From NCBI RefSeq assembly GCF_037975245.1, contig NC_092573.1:17802265-17866264 (forward strand): 64,000 nt of DNA. Direction: 5' to 3'. Both the position numbers and the translations under genes were made by a program. Under the pieces are notes generated by a model. The model did no database searches, was not told where the DNA came from, and saw only the letters and a list, made by a program, of their open reading frames with translations. Positions 23,953 to 33,239 of the stretch are shown here, one piece after another. Positions within the stretch are counted from its first letter, which is position 1; the number at the start of each line of letters is the position of its first letter. The DNA comes from Apostichopus japonicus. Lineage: Eukaryota; Echinodermata; Holothuroidea; Aspidochirotida; Stichopodidae.

Positions 23953-24965
23953 TACGGAATCGTAGAAGGGACATTGCATTGACGAGTTACCAACTTGACA
24001 AAACGACAATTATCTGCAAATTGACGAGTTGCACACTTACTACCATCTCGACAAAATTACAAAATTCAGAAAATTGATGCATTGACGAGATAACGGATCT
24101 TGTCAATGCAACAATTTTCTGCAAATTGACGAGTTACACACTTACTACCATCTCGACAAGGTGACAAAATTCAGAAAATTGACGAGTTGACGAGGTAACG
24201 GATCTCGTCAATGCAACAATTTTCTGCAAATTGACGAGTTACACACTTACTACCATCTCGACAAGATGACAAAATTCAGAAAATTGACGAGTTGACGAGA
24301 TAACGGATCTCGTCAATGCATCAATTTTCTGCAAGGTGACGAGTTGCACACTTACTACCATCTCGACAAGATGACAAAATTCAGAAAATTGACGAGTTGA
24401 CGAGATAACGGATCTCGTCAATGCAACAATTTTCTGCAAATTGACGAGTTGCACACTTACTACCATCTCGACAAGATGACAAAATTCAGAAAATTGACGA
24501 GTTGACGAGATAACGGATCTCGTCAATGCATCAATTTTCTGCAAATTGACGAGTTGCACATTTACTACCGGTACCATCTCGACAAGATGACAAAATTCAG
24601 AAAATTGACGTTTTGACGAGATAACGGATCTCGTCAATGCATCAATTTTCTGCAAATTGACGAGTTGCACACTTACTACCATCTCGACAAGATGACAAAA
24701 TTCAGAAAATTGACGAGTTGACGAGATATCGGATCTCGTCAATGCAACAATTTTCTGCAAATTGACGAGTTGCACACTTACTACCATCTCGACAAGATGA
24801 CAAAATTCAGAAAATTAATACATTGACGAGATCCGTTATCTCGTCAAAACGTCAATTTTCTGAATTTTGTCATGTTACCATCTCGTCAACTCGTCAATTT
24901 GCAGATAATTGTCGTTTTGTGAAGTTGGTAACTCGTCAATGCAATGTCCCTTCTACGCTTCCGTA
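23953..24965. mobile_element. 1013-bp foldback element with 6-bp target duplication
   Basis: It starts TACGGAATCGTAGAAGGGAC and ends with the complement GTCCCTTCTACGCTTCCGTA. The terminal inverted repeats are near-identical over about 80 bp (through GCATTGACGAGTTACCAAC and AAACGACAATTATCTGCAAA). GAAAGG flanks both sides (23947-23952, 24966-24971). The terminal TACG-GAAT/GAAG-CGTA is itself a small hairpin. The interior is a tandem array (separate entry). No coding capacity; superfamily unassigned. Confidence 0.85.
24010..24835. repeat. 105-bp tandem array inside the foldback element
   Basis: About eight units of 105 bp hold CACACTTACTACCATCTCGA, GAAAATTGACGAG, then GACGAGAT-AACGG-ATCTCGTC (an 8-bp stem with a 5-base loop) and CAATTTTCTGCAAATTGACG. 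The 182-codon minus-strand frame with a 35-residue repeat arises because 105 is a multiple of 3. Unit length and motifs match the array at 1448-1742. Confidence 0.92.
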
Positions 24966-24971
24966 GAAAGG

Positions 24972-25555
24972 CAAAGCTAATTTATCAACACTGTATAGTA
25001 ATTGCGAACCAACATTACGAGTTCAAGATCTTGTACTTATAGCAGCAGTAGTACCATGTAAGGCCGTTAACTACAGTCGTAAATTTGTGATTTCTCAATT
25101 TTACAATCTCGATGTATGTAAAGTATTTTGCGTTATCAGAACCACTATAATCAATCGTAGTGCCTCCGTCTGGGAGCAGATATGGTCTTTTGAGACAAAA
25201 AAAGGTTATTAAATGCTAATTGGAAACAAGACGAAAGAAGGCATTCACATCATGTTGTACGAGTGGGACAACTGATTGAGAGAAGTACATGGAGAGTCAA
25301 AGAGCTACTGCGTTAAAGGTGCCCGGATGCTTGAAGAAAGGAAGAATGGCCAGGCACTAAATATGTTTGCATTATAGACAGTCAAAATACTACTATTCGG
25401 AGATGTTGTATTTTACTACCACTTTTAACTTTGAGAAATAAACCTTCAAACATGTAAGTCTCATCAGTTGAAGTGGCTGGACTACTTAGTCTAATATAGC
25501 GACCATAAGGTCAGCTACTCATGCAATAAAGAGAGTAAACCCCAGTAAGAAAACT
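24972..25555. other. Intron 1 of the FN3 gene, middle part
   Basis: Nothing was recognised. Confidence 0.45.
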
Positions 25556-25556
25556 A

Positions 25557-25745
25557 TTCGCTTCTCGGCCTTTTGGCAAAGATCATGTGTAGTATCTGTT
25601 CCCTTTCGAGGGGAATGGTGATGCACACCCGACGATGATCACACAGTCACAGTCCCGATGCAAGGGGACTGGGGTGAGAGCGGATCAGTCGTTCGGTAGA
25701 TTGGTTTTGGTGCCCAGGTACTTTCCTCGGCGACTCTTTCACAAA
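25557..25745 (+). mobile_element. U2 snRNA-headed SINE
   Basis: 25559-25601 reads CGCTTCTCGGCCTTTTGGC-A-AAGATCATGTGTAGTATCTGTTC, which is the first ~45 nt of U2 snRNA with two or three changes. Similarity stops after CTGTTC: the Sm site, branch-point-pairing downstream stems and 3' loops of U2 are absent. A different body follows (CCCGATGCAAGGGGACTGGG, GAGAGCGGATCAGTCG). The body recurs in diverged form at 57240-57510, showing a dispersed family. SINEs with snRNA-derived heads are known from some animals. The exact 3' end is not defined. Confidence 0.8.
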
Positions 25746-27190
25746 AAGTAGGCTATTTATATGGCCTCAATAAGATGATTACCTATGAAGAAGGTATTGG
25801 ATGTCATTCAATGGTACACAATGGATTAACATTAAGTTCTATAGCGTTCAATGAGGTGCTGACGCCGTCATCACTTGATCGTTTAAGGAGTACTTCAGAG
25901 TATTACCATTACAGAATTTTAAAGCTGAGATCTTGAAAATCGGAATAGCCATAGAAGCATTATATTAGCATTCAACATTTGCTTTAAGTTTTCTTGAACT
26001 TTGAAATATGAAAACTAAGACTTGGCCTAATCTCATCCTTTAAACTAATCAACTACGATGAGGCAGGATTGTAGTCCTCAAGTAACTCTTTGAAGATGCG
26101 TTATACGAATATCAAACACATGCATATCATTGCGCTCATGAATACACCATTGTAAACGATTTTCCACAGCCAGTTGGGACAATAATAGCTCCTATATTGT
26201 TCTGCCATGTCCCGCTTCAGAGCACGTAATGTCAGTATGAATATCATATTTCTAGGAACTGTTTCGACTGGCAATACCAGTGCTTTGAAGCATGATATGG
26301 AAGGACAATTTTGAGAGGTATTAGCATTAGGATATTGTCCCAACTGGCTAATTTCACTATAAGCGCTGTGGGCGTAGATATGTTCGAAGAGTGCCGCCCC
26401 TTTTCTTGGCAATTGCCGGGTGAAGTTTTCACAAAAGGTTAGAATATATATTATTTGTCCATTGTCTTTACTATTTCATTTCTTGGAACTTTCAAAAAGA
26501 ATACAGAAGAAGCGAAAAATGATTAATGAAATGTGGAGAAAGATGTCAACGATTGATAAAGAGAGTAGGCGAGAGTGATGGATGAGTGAGCACGCGCAAA
26601 TTTACCCTTACGTGCTTCATTTAATGTCCGAACGTCAACATTCTGGTTAATAAATCAAGAGTTACGCCAATATCCTGTAGGAGAAAAGCTGATCAAGAAA
26701 CATGAACGTGGGGCAGGAGAAGGGCGAACCTAATTCCAGTCAACGAGAAAAGTTATTAACTAGAGACCGATTGATTATAAGGACGAAGAAGGTATAGATA
26801 CATGTATAAGATACTGTCCATCATTGCCAACACGAGAAGGTATACTTTGTGGAAAATATCTTGGTAATCTATTTTGTTATTTAAATTTTCAGATGAATTT
26901 CTTTTTAACTTCACGAGAAGAGGGAGAGAAGATTGCTAATACCGTCTCCGAGATTGTGATTGACATTTGTTTATGGAACCGAACATGTAACGAGCACACT
27001 ATAATTTATCATTCGTTCGTTTCATCTGTGAGATATGCCTCGTCTCATGAGACATGACGAATAGCGTATTTGGCTGTATGTGAGCGTGTACGACAGCAGT
27101 TAGTCAAAGAACGATCCTATTGGAGAAAATTCCATACTGATACTGAAACACATTGAAAATGTTCCAACCAAGTTAATTATAGATTTGACC
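25746..27190. other. Intron 1 of the FN3 gene, right part
   Basis: Unique sequence. Minus-strand frames at 26101-26432 and the plus-strand frame at 26824-27057 show no domain. Confidence 0.45.
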
Positions 27191-27196
27191 TTAAAT

Positions 27197-27217
27197 ATAT
27201 ATATATATATATATATC
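27197..27217. repeat. (AT)n microsatellite
   Basis: A short TA tract directly adjoining a hammerhead-like fragment at 27218. Confidence 0.9.
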
Positions 27218-27262
27218 TTGCTTGGATCGAAACGTCAGACCCACTTACTTTTACGCAATAAG
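27218..27262 (+). mobile_element. Truncated copy of the hammerhead-like repeat
   Basis: CTTGCTTGGATCGAAACGTCAGACCC matches the minus strand of 45121-45146 (TGCTAGGATCGAAACGTCAGACCC), then ACTTACTTTTA vs TTTAACTTTTA. The 5' catalytic box (CTGAAGA) is missing, replaced by the AT tract. Confidence 0.6.
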
Positions 27263-27367
27263 TATATAAGTCTGCAACTTCTAACAGTACTGGCGCATTG
27301 CGTATTAATCAAATAGCATGCACAAAGTTGTATATCTATCAACAATAGTTAAGAGAGTATTACTTAC

Positions 27368-27514
27368 GGGCACCGAACCAACAAGATGCGAGGTTATCCT
27401 GTGCCTTTAAGAGAGAGAGAAACATTCCAAACAAAAATACGAGGACGTATTGTATTCGCTCCATATTTTGTTTTCTCACAGCTTGTTCTTTGATTGTATC
27501 AGTGGTAGTGAAAT
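27368..27514 (-). CDS. FN3-like secreted protein, exon 1 with 5'UTR, start codon and signal peptide
   Basis: The coding part is 27368-27464 (97 bases). The exon has 50 bases of 5'UTR to an acceptor (TGTTTTACAG) at 27515, so at least one more upstream non-coding exon is expected. The donor is GCCC|GTAAGTA, phase 1. The start is ATG at 27462-27464 (AAAATATGG context). The protein begins MERIQYVLVFLFGMFLSLLKA, a typical signal peptide with probable cleavage after Ala21. QDNLASCWFGA follows, then exon 2. The protein should be secreted or a type I membrane protein. An N-terminal FN3-type domain after a signal peptide also fits cytokine-receptor-like ectodomains (for example IL-17-receptor-like), but that is only a guess without the remaining exons. 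Confidence 0.75.
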
Positions 27515-28120
27515 CTGTAAAACAATGAAAATAAATGATGAAAATTAAATTAAAGTTAAACACAAATAACTGCAGGAACAAACCTATACATTGTTCGTGT
27601 TGTAATACTGGTTTTAACGGGTGTTTTCACCGTTAACCCTACTAGGTCTTCGGCTGCTGTTTAAGAAGAACATGAGATATGGTTTTCTCATGTAAATTTA
27701 GGAACTCTCCAAGCTAAAATCGAATTCTGCTGTCTGTTCCCGACAATCCTTCTACATCTTTGGAAAAAGCAGTCTCAGCTTCAGTGGATGATTCACAAAC
27801 TTTGGTAGTTTGAAAATGTGGGAGATATTACACCATAAAAGTTATAGAAAAGGTTCAGGTGTTGTGTTTACATGATAACAGAAGGATAAATAAGTTTTAT
27901 CAGAAACAATGTTAATGAGACTAGTCTATCATTTGACAGCCTAACGATATGATGATGCCATTACTCTTACAAGAAAAGATGTCTTTGTTCGATTTCAATA
28001 CTACTGTTATAAACCCATAGAATGTAAAGTAACATATAGAAACAGAACAAATAACAACGAGTTTATAATGACAACGATAAATCTCACAGAAATTTAAAGG
28101 AGCATTCAGCTTAAAAAAAT
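27515..28120. promoter_or_regulatory. Upstream intron/5' region of the FN3 gene
   Basis: Sequence immediately upstream of exon 1 of the minus-strand gene. The acceptor at 27515-27524 shows it is intron rather than promoter. No other signal was recognised. Confidence 0.35.
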
Positions 28121-28124
28121 CACG

Positions 28125-28515
28125 CTAAGTATGACGCTCATCTATGGCAGTATCCTGCTTTAAAGCAGTAATCAGGGATGATTTAGCTTTAAGAATCATT
28201 CCAAGAAGCATATGCAGCTATATGGCATTATCCTGATTTAGTTCAATCAGGAATCGGGGTTGTACTCAGTTCCAGGAATCACGCTAAGAAGGATACTTTA
28301 ATTATGGCAGTATCCTGTTTTAATTAAAGCAGGAATCAGGGATTGATGGAGCTTCAAGAATCACTCCATAAAGCAAAAACAGCTATGACAGTATCCTGCT
28401 TTAGTGAAAGCAGGAATCGGAGTAAATGTGTCTCAGGTTCAAGAATCAAGGAAGCGTAAGTCCATCATGGCAGTATCTTGCTTTACTTAACGCAGGAATC
28501 AGCCTCAAGTTGCAG
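28125..28515 (+). repeat. Degenerate ~90-bp tandem repeat with a hairpin per unit
   Basis: Five units each contain GGCAGTATCCTGCTTTA, a few bases, then TAAAGCAGGAATCAGGG, so CCTGCTTTA pairs with TAAAGCAGG. A second segment (TCAAGAATCA...AAGC) separates the hairpins. Units have diverged substantially but the hairpin halves stay complementary in several of them. Confidence 0.75.
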
Positions 28516-28669
28516 AAATTTCGATCGAGATGCTATCTTTTGTAACTATACTGTAAATTTTTGTGGATCACCCCAAACTTAAACTTGGATTTATTTTTTA
28601 GTAGATAAAAAAAAAGACCCTTTGAATATTATATCATTAATATACAGAGGGACTTCCGTATCATAGCAT

Positions 28670-28765
28670 ATTTGGAATCAAACCCTGGAATCGAACCTTG
28701 AAACCCCCGTTTTGATTGAAACAATCTGGTGGTAAGACACTCATCGAAAGTAAAAGGGAATGATA
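28670..28765 (-). mobile_element. Degenerate tRNA-like SINE fragment
   Basis: On the minus strand a perfect B box GGTTCGATTCC (28688-28698) follows a GAGTGTCTTACCACCAGATTG stretch at the distance expected for a tRNA-like anticodon arm. The A box is poor. The family differs from that at 6649. Confidence 0.5.
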
Positions 28766-28769
28766 ATGT

Positions 28770-30400
28770 ATCTGCATGGACACGTAGCCTGTTACTTTAA
28801 ATGCAACACAATGGTATCAGCGACAATAAAATTAGGCCTTCGTGATTATTTTTTGGCAAAGAAAACCGATAGAAACCTTATTTGTGAACATAACTGACAT
28901 GGCTTTGTCAGCAAAATGATAAAAGTCAAAAAGAAAAGCAAACTGTAGATTTAAACATTCTGATTTTCTTTGAAAGATGACGTTTATGGAAATTTTCGCA
29001 CGAAGGATTTTCTGTCAACAAAGATTCAGAGACAACAGTAGAACAAAGAGGATGAAGGGGAAGAAGGTTAGAGAACACGTCAGAAAAGGTGTTTATGACA
29101 CATAAGCCCAATGATAAGTCTGTAACATTTCATCCGAACACAGATTTTCATTGGTTGGTTTTATCTGGGAAATTGCGAAATTAGTGAAATCAGTAAGCCT
29201 ATAAATTACAGTAAAGGACGAGGACCAAACAGGTCACAAGGGCTGAAGACTTGATCAAGTCTGATTATGACGTCATCGAGCCACATGTGCTTCAATTTCT
29301 TATGTATTACTTATTTACTGCAATGTTTATCTGCTGCAATGGAGACGGGGTTTGAAAAAGATAAATCTAAAATTTAAACTATTAAAGCTGTTTACATGAA
29401 ATAATGATTGGTTTGAGTGTCAACACTGATACCATTCTACCTTGAAAAAGTGAAAAGAGAAAGAAAAGAAAGTAACATGTTTCAGATCCTAGTGGGACTA
29501 TGACATCACAGATTTATAAAATGACATCTCCCAGATACAACTTTCAAAGTACAACAGAGCAAAAATTTTCTTAGTTGTTTAGGGGAGTTGTTCTTCACAA
29601 AGATCTCTGTCGGTTGAGCTAAAGAGGATGCTTTGGTTCGTGTCCCCTTAAAGCCTGGGCCGCAGTTTGTGAGAAGAATGAACTCACTTTGATGATGTCG
29701 AAGTTTTGTTCATTTGTTAGAACTAGGCTGTAGACTTGCGTAAGTCCGAGAGTTATGAAAACCTCCAGTCCATTGTGTATGAAGTTTTCAATATTAATTT
29801 TAGAAATTTTGTTAACAGACAGACTTTGACTTCGCACATTTTCGGTGCTCAAATACTGAAGCTTTAGACAGATGTAATATACAAAATTAAAAAACCTTAA
29901 TTAAATAAAACTGACAGATTTTATAGTGATTGCAAGGTCAACTTTCACTATAAAAATATGAAAACAACAACAGAGGGAAGATAAACACTTTTACCAATTT
30001 TCAATATGGTATTACAGTATTTGGACAAAATGACAGCCCTCTGATATGACTTTTATACCATCATATCTTCGATAACTCGTGGAACTTGTTACAATTTTTT
30101 TGATTAATGGGTACATCAAAATGGATATAGTTTACAACTATGTCACTATTGTTTAAAGCAATTGTTTAGGTGAACGATGACAATTTTTGACCGATTTTAA
30201 ACTTTTACAATAAAAATAGGGCGATTTCCAGAGGTCATCCAGCTGAACATATCAAATCTATACTAATGGCTTTTCGTATAAACTACATACTGTGCATGTG
30301 TCATGTATGAAATGAGCATCAAAATAGCTCACGGAGATATATAATATAGGCCTTAGTCTATGCTTGAACAGCTTTTTAAAATGACAAAAAATACGGTTAG
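28770..30400. other. Unique sequence with one CRE-like site
   Basis: A TGACGTCA palindrome lies at about 29268-29275. The minus-strand frame at 29619-29852 (77 codons) has mixed, protein-like composition but no recognised domain or clear splice sites. Nothing else was recognised. Confidence 0.4.
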
Positions 30401-30403
30401 TGC

Positions 30404-30469
30404 ATATATATATATATTATGATTTAATATATATATGTATATATATGCCGTATATATATATGCCGTATA
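30404..30469. repeat. AT-rich imperfect microsatellite abutting a transposon end
   Basis: TATATA tracts with GCCGTATA interruptions, ending in GTATA at the left terminus of the hAT-like element. Confidence 0.85.
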
Positions 30470-30603
30470 CAGGGGCGTATCCAGGATTTTCCATTAGGGG
30501 GGCGTCAGGCATGAATGATCGCCGTCCTGGGGGATGGGTCTAAGGGAGGGGTGGACAATTTTTGCTTTCGAAGAAGGGCTGAAATGCAAAATGGTGCCAT
30601 ATG

Positions 30604-32626
30604 CATGGGCGGCGATCCGTACTTCCGCCTGGGGGGATATGACCTTGTTGACTATCTAAGCGTAGCGCCACCATGAGTTGGCGCGAAGCGTACAAGAAAA
30701 TTTTGGGATTAACAAACCCTCTAGATGGCCGGAAACGGCACTTCCCGAGGTTCCCAAGCGGCATATACCCAACTTTAAAATAGGGATGTCATGTCCGAAA
30801 TATCTCATAATCAGGATCCAAAATACTTTTTTTTTAAAATGGGGTGTTATTTTGGGAAAATTGCCCCTGTCAATCTTGGTTCAGGCGCAACGTTAGAATG
30901 TTCGAGAGCTCTTTTATATTATTCGATGAAGAAAATGGCCTCATGCAGGCTATTATAGGCCTATACACATGCAATACACAATTACACATAGTTACATTCC
31001 TAGGTACCGATTGCTAGGGCATCCAGGTGAAACGTGTATTAAAGCAGCATTTTGCGTTGTGTCGCTTTGTTCCATCTTTTTAACATGTGCATCGATTTTT
31101 TTACATGTATCAATCATAAAACAGCAAACTAAGATACCATCCAAGTTTCATCCTGCCAAGAGCGTTAATTAGCGAGTAATTAACGATTTATGTCGATAAC
31201 GAGTAAAAGTGTCCTCGACAAAGTTTTCATATCTCCAAATCCACTAGTTTGAATTCCACCAATCAGTGAATAGTATGTTTATTCATGAGCATTTTGCGTT
31301 TGGTCGCCGTTTTCTACTTTTTTGACATGTCCATCGAGTTTTTTACATACATCAAATCACAAAACAGCAAATAAAGATATTGGCCAAGTTTTTCCCTGCC
31401 AAAAACGTAAATTGGCGAGTATTCCACATACAAAATTAATCGCATTCAGTTCCCAAACCCACTAGTTTGAATTCAACCAATCAGAGATGCAGGTTTAGTT
31501 ATGAGCCGTTGCTAAAAATAGATTCAAGACTTTGCGTTGGTACAACCAGGGAGATGTTATGCAACTCACTGGTAGAACTGCCATATAGACTGTACACAAA
31601 TCAAGCGTGGTGTTATATTACGTATCTGTCAATGACGTTCGTAGTGTTTAAATATTCATATTATGGGCGAGGTTTATTGGGTTCCCAACGGAAAATATCC
31701 TGGAGAACAACAAAGTTGAAAGTTGCAATTTTTTCGACTTTTATGCCACCATTTGAAGTACAATATAAATAGATAAGCTAGTTATGTATGTCGTTATGGC
31801 ATAGTGGAGTCAGTGAGGTTGAAAAAAAAATCATAGTCGAGGACGCAAAATAGCATTACCCTGGTAACATGAGATTCTCATCTGTTCGAGGGAACATGTA
31901 CGTGTGTAGGCCTACTATAGGGCCTATATGAATACGGTACTATGAGGGTGCATATATGTGCTATATCAATACCGTGGGCGCAGGGTTGTCTAACCTACGG
32001 CCCGCGGGCCACAGTCCGGCCGGCCGCAGGGTTGCGTCTGGCCCGCCAGAGATGCTCTACGGTGCGAAATTTTAGTGAGCAGATTTATTGATAACAATTT
32101 GAAGCTATATAATCAATCCTTCGAACCTTCTGGGTCCCAAAAACTGCATACAGGTCAGTTTGTGTGAGGGGGGGGGCGGCTGGATTTTATTCATCTGTTT
32201 TATCAGGAAGGAAACTAAATCAGTGCGCTCCGCGCGCAGTGCTCACATTTTGTTGCCTTGGGCTTCGGGCAAAATAATCGAAAAATCGAGCGTAGGGTTC
32301 ATGCAGCCCCTTCCTTCATCATAATCATTCCATGTGGCCCTCCTCTGCAAAAGGTTGGACAACCCTGTTATAGGGCCAATGAAGCCTACAGTCAACTATT
32401 CTTGCTTTATAAAGACGCTTTATTTGAACAGATCGCACTGCGTTTATGGTAGGCGAGAAATGAAGCTAAAAAAAGAGCCGTACATTAACGATGATGCATA
32501 AATGTAGGCATGAAAATATTCTTATCCCTGGCATTTGGTGGGGGATGGGGATATGGTGTATTACATCCCCTCCACCCATTTTCATGGGGGATATATCCCC
32601 TCTTCCCCCCAGGATCGCCGCCCATG
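30604..32626. mobile_element. Inner hAT element with perfect 8-bp target duplication (level 2)
   Basis: The terminal inverted repeats are CATGGGCGGCGATCC (30604-30618) and the exact complement at 32612-32626. GCCATATG is repeated on both sides (30596-30603, 32627-32634). An 8-bp duplication is diagnostic of hAT-type transposition. The interior near 30675-30760 shares the GCGAAGCGTACAAG motif with the element at 1-909. No transposase frame is recognisable. Confidence 0.88.
31981..32367. mobile_element. 387-bp Charlie-like non-autonomous hAT (level 3)
   Basis: It begins CAGGGTTGTCTAACCTACGG, then CCCGCGGGCC, and ends with GGCCCTCC...AAAGGTTGGACAACCCTG, a near-complementary terminus. CAGGG(T/G)TG..CAACCT...GGCCCGCGGGCC is the well-known terminal signature of Charlie/Tip100-like hAT elements. 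I found no convincing 8-bp duplication around it, so it is old or its ends are eroded. It lies wholly inside the level 2 element. Confidence 0.75.
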
Positions 32627-32973
32627 GCCATATGTGATCCATTTTTCGACCTTAATAATAAGCAACATTTCCAGTAAATATGGACACAAAATGCACAATT
32701 TAGTATGGCTGGCATGTCACTTAGTGTTTATAGTGATAATACAAACACAATTATCATCTATGTTTCTAAACTATTATGCCGCCGAACTTCGCCAGAAACT
32801 TTTTTGGCAAACAAAAAATAAAGCATACGGGAAGGGGGGGGGGATTGAGCGATCACCGACATCTCACATAAAGGTCGACATCAATTTCTTTCTTTTTTGC
32901 TAAACTTTTTTTGTTTTGGTGACGGCCAATAGTAGGGGGCGCGCGCCTGTTGCGCCCCCTGGATACGCCCCTG

Positions 32974-33014
32974 GTATATATATATATATATATATATATC
33001 TATATATATATATT
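32974..33014. repeat. (AT)n microsatellite at hAT right flank
   Basis: A TA tract begins directly at the right end of the outer element. Confidence 0.92.
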
Positions 33015-33193
33015 AATATACACTGAAATTAACTTGAAGAGTCTGAGGACTTGGAATTCCTTTGTCCTCAGTCAGAATACAAAGCATGTGTACCCATCCA
33101 CACACACACGCAGCCAACCTGACTACATAAGTTATTTCCTTGCCTATACCAGTAAACTGCAACTTGTTAAGTAGAAAAAGCCCTCTAACTTAC

Positions 33194-33235
33194 CTCACGA
33201 TTCCATCTTATTCGTTTTGAAATGTTCCTTTTAGG
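33194..33235 (-). other. Possible 5' non-coding exon with strong donor
   Basis: The minus strand reads GGAATCGTGAG|GTAAGTTAG, a near-ideal donor. The preceding bases contain only a three-codon upstream frame (ATG GAA TCG TGA). It could be a first non-coding exon of the FN3 gene, which needs one upstream of 27514. Other strong minus-strand donors at 33768 (CTG|GTAAGTGTT) and 34513 (TTG|GTAAGTATGG) are equally possible. Low confidence. Confidence 0.2.
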
Positions 33236-33239
33236 GTAG

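Larger units (their letters stand above)
30470..32973. mobile_element. Outer hAT-like element (level 1 of a three-level nest)
   Basis: The left terminus is CAGGGGCGTATCCAGG (30470-30485) and the right is its exact complement (32958-32973). GTATA lies directly outside each end (5 bases match; more cannot be judged in AT-rich flanks). Its own sequence is only about 134 bp at the left and 340 bp at the right of the inner insertion. The right end matches the element ending at 1403. No transposase was found. Confidence 0.8.

Noticed and set aside
24239-24787. 182-codon minus-strand frame with 35-residue repeats
   Set aside because: It is the translation of the 105-bp satellite inside the foldback element.
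22575-24835. CRISPR-like arrays (13-bp and 105-bp repeats)
   Set aside because: There are no unique spacers between repeats, units are contiguous and diverged, and the setting is an animal genome.
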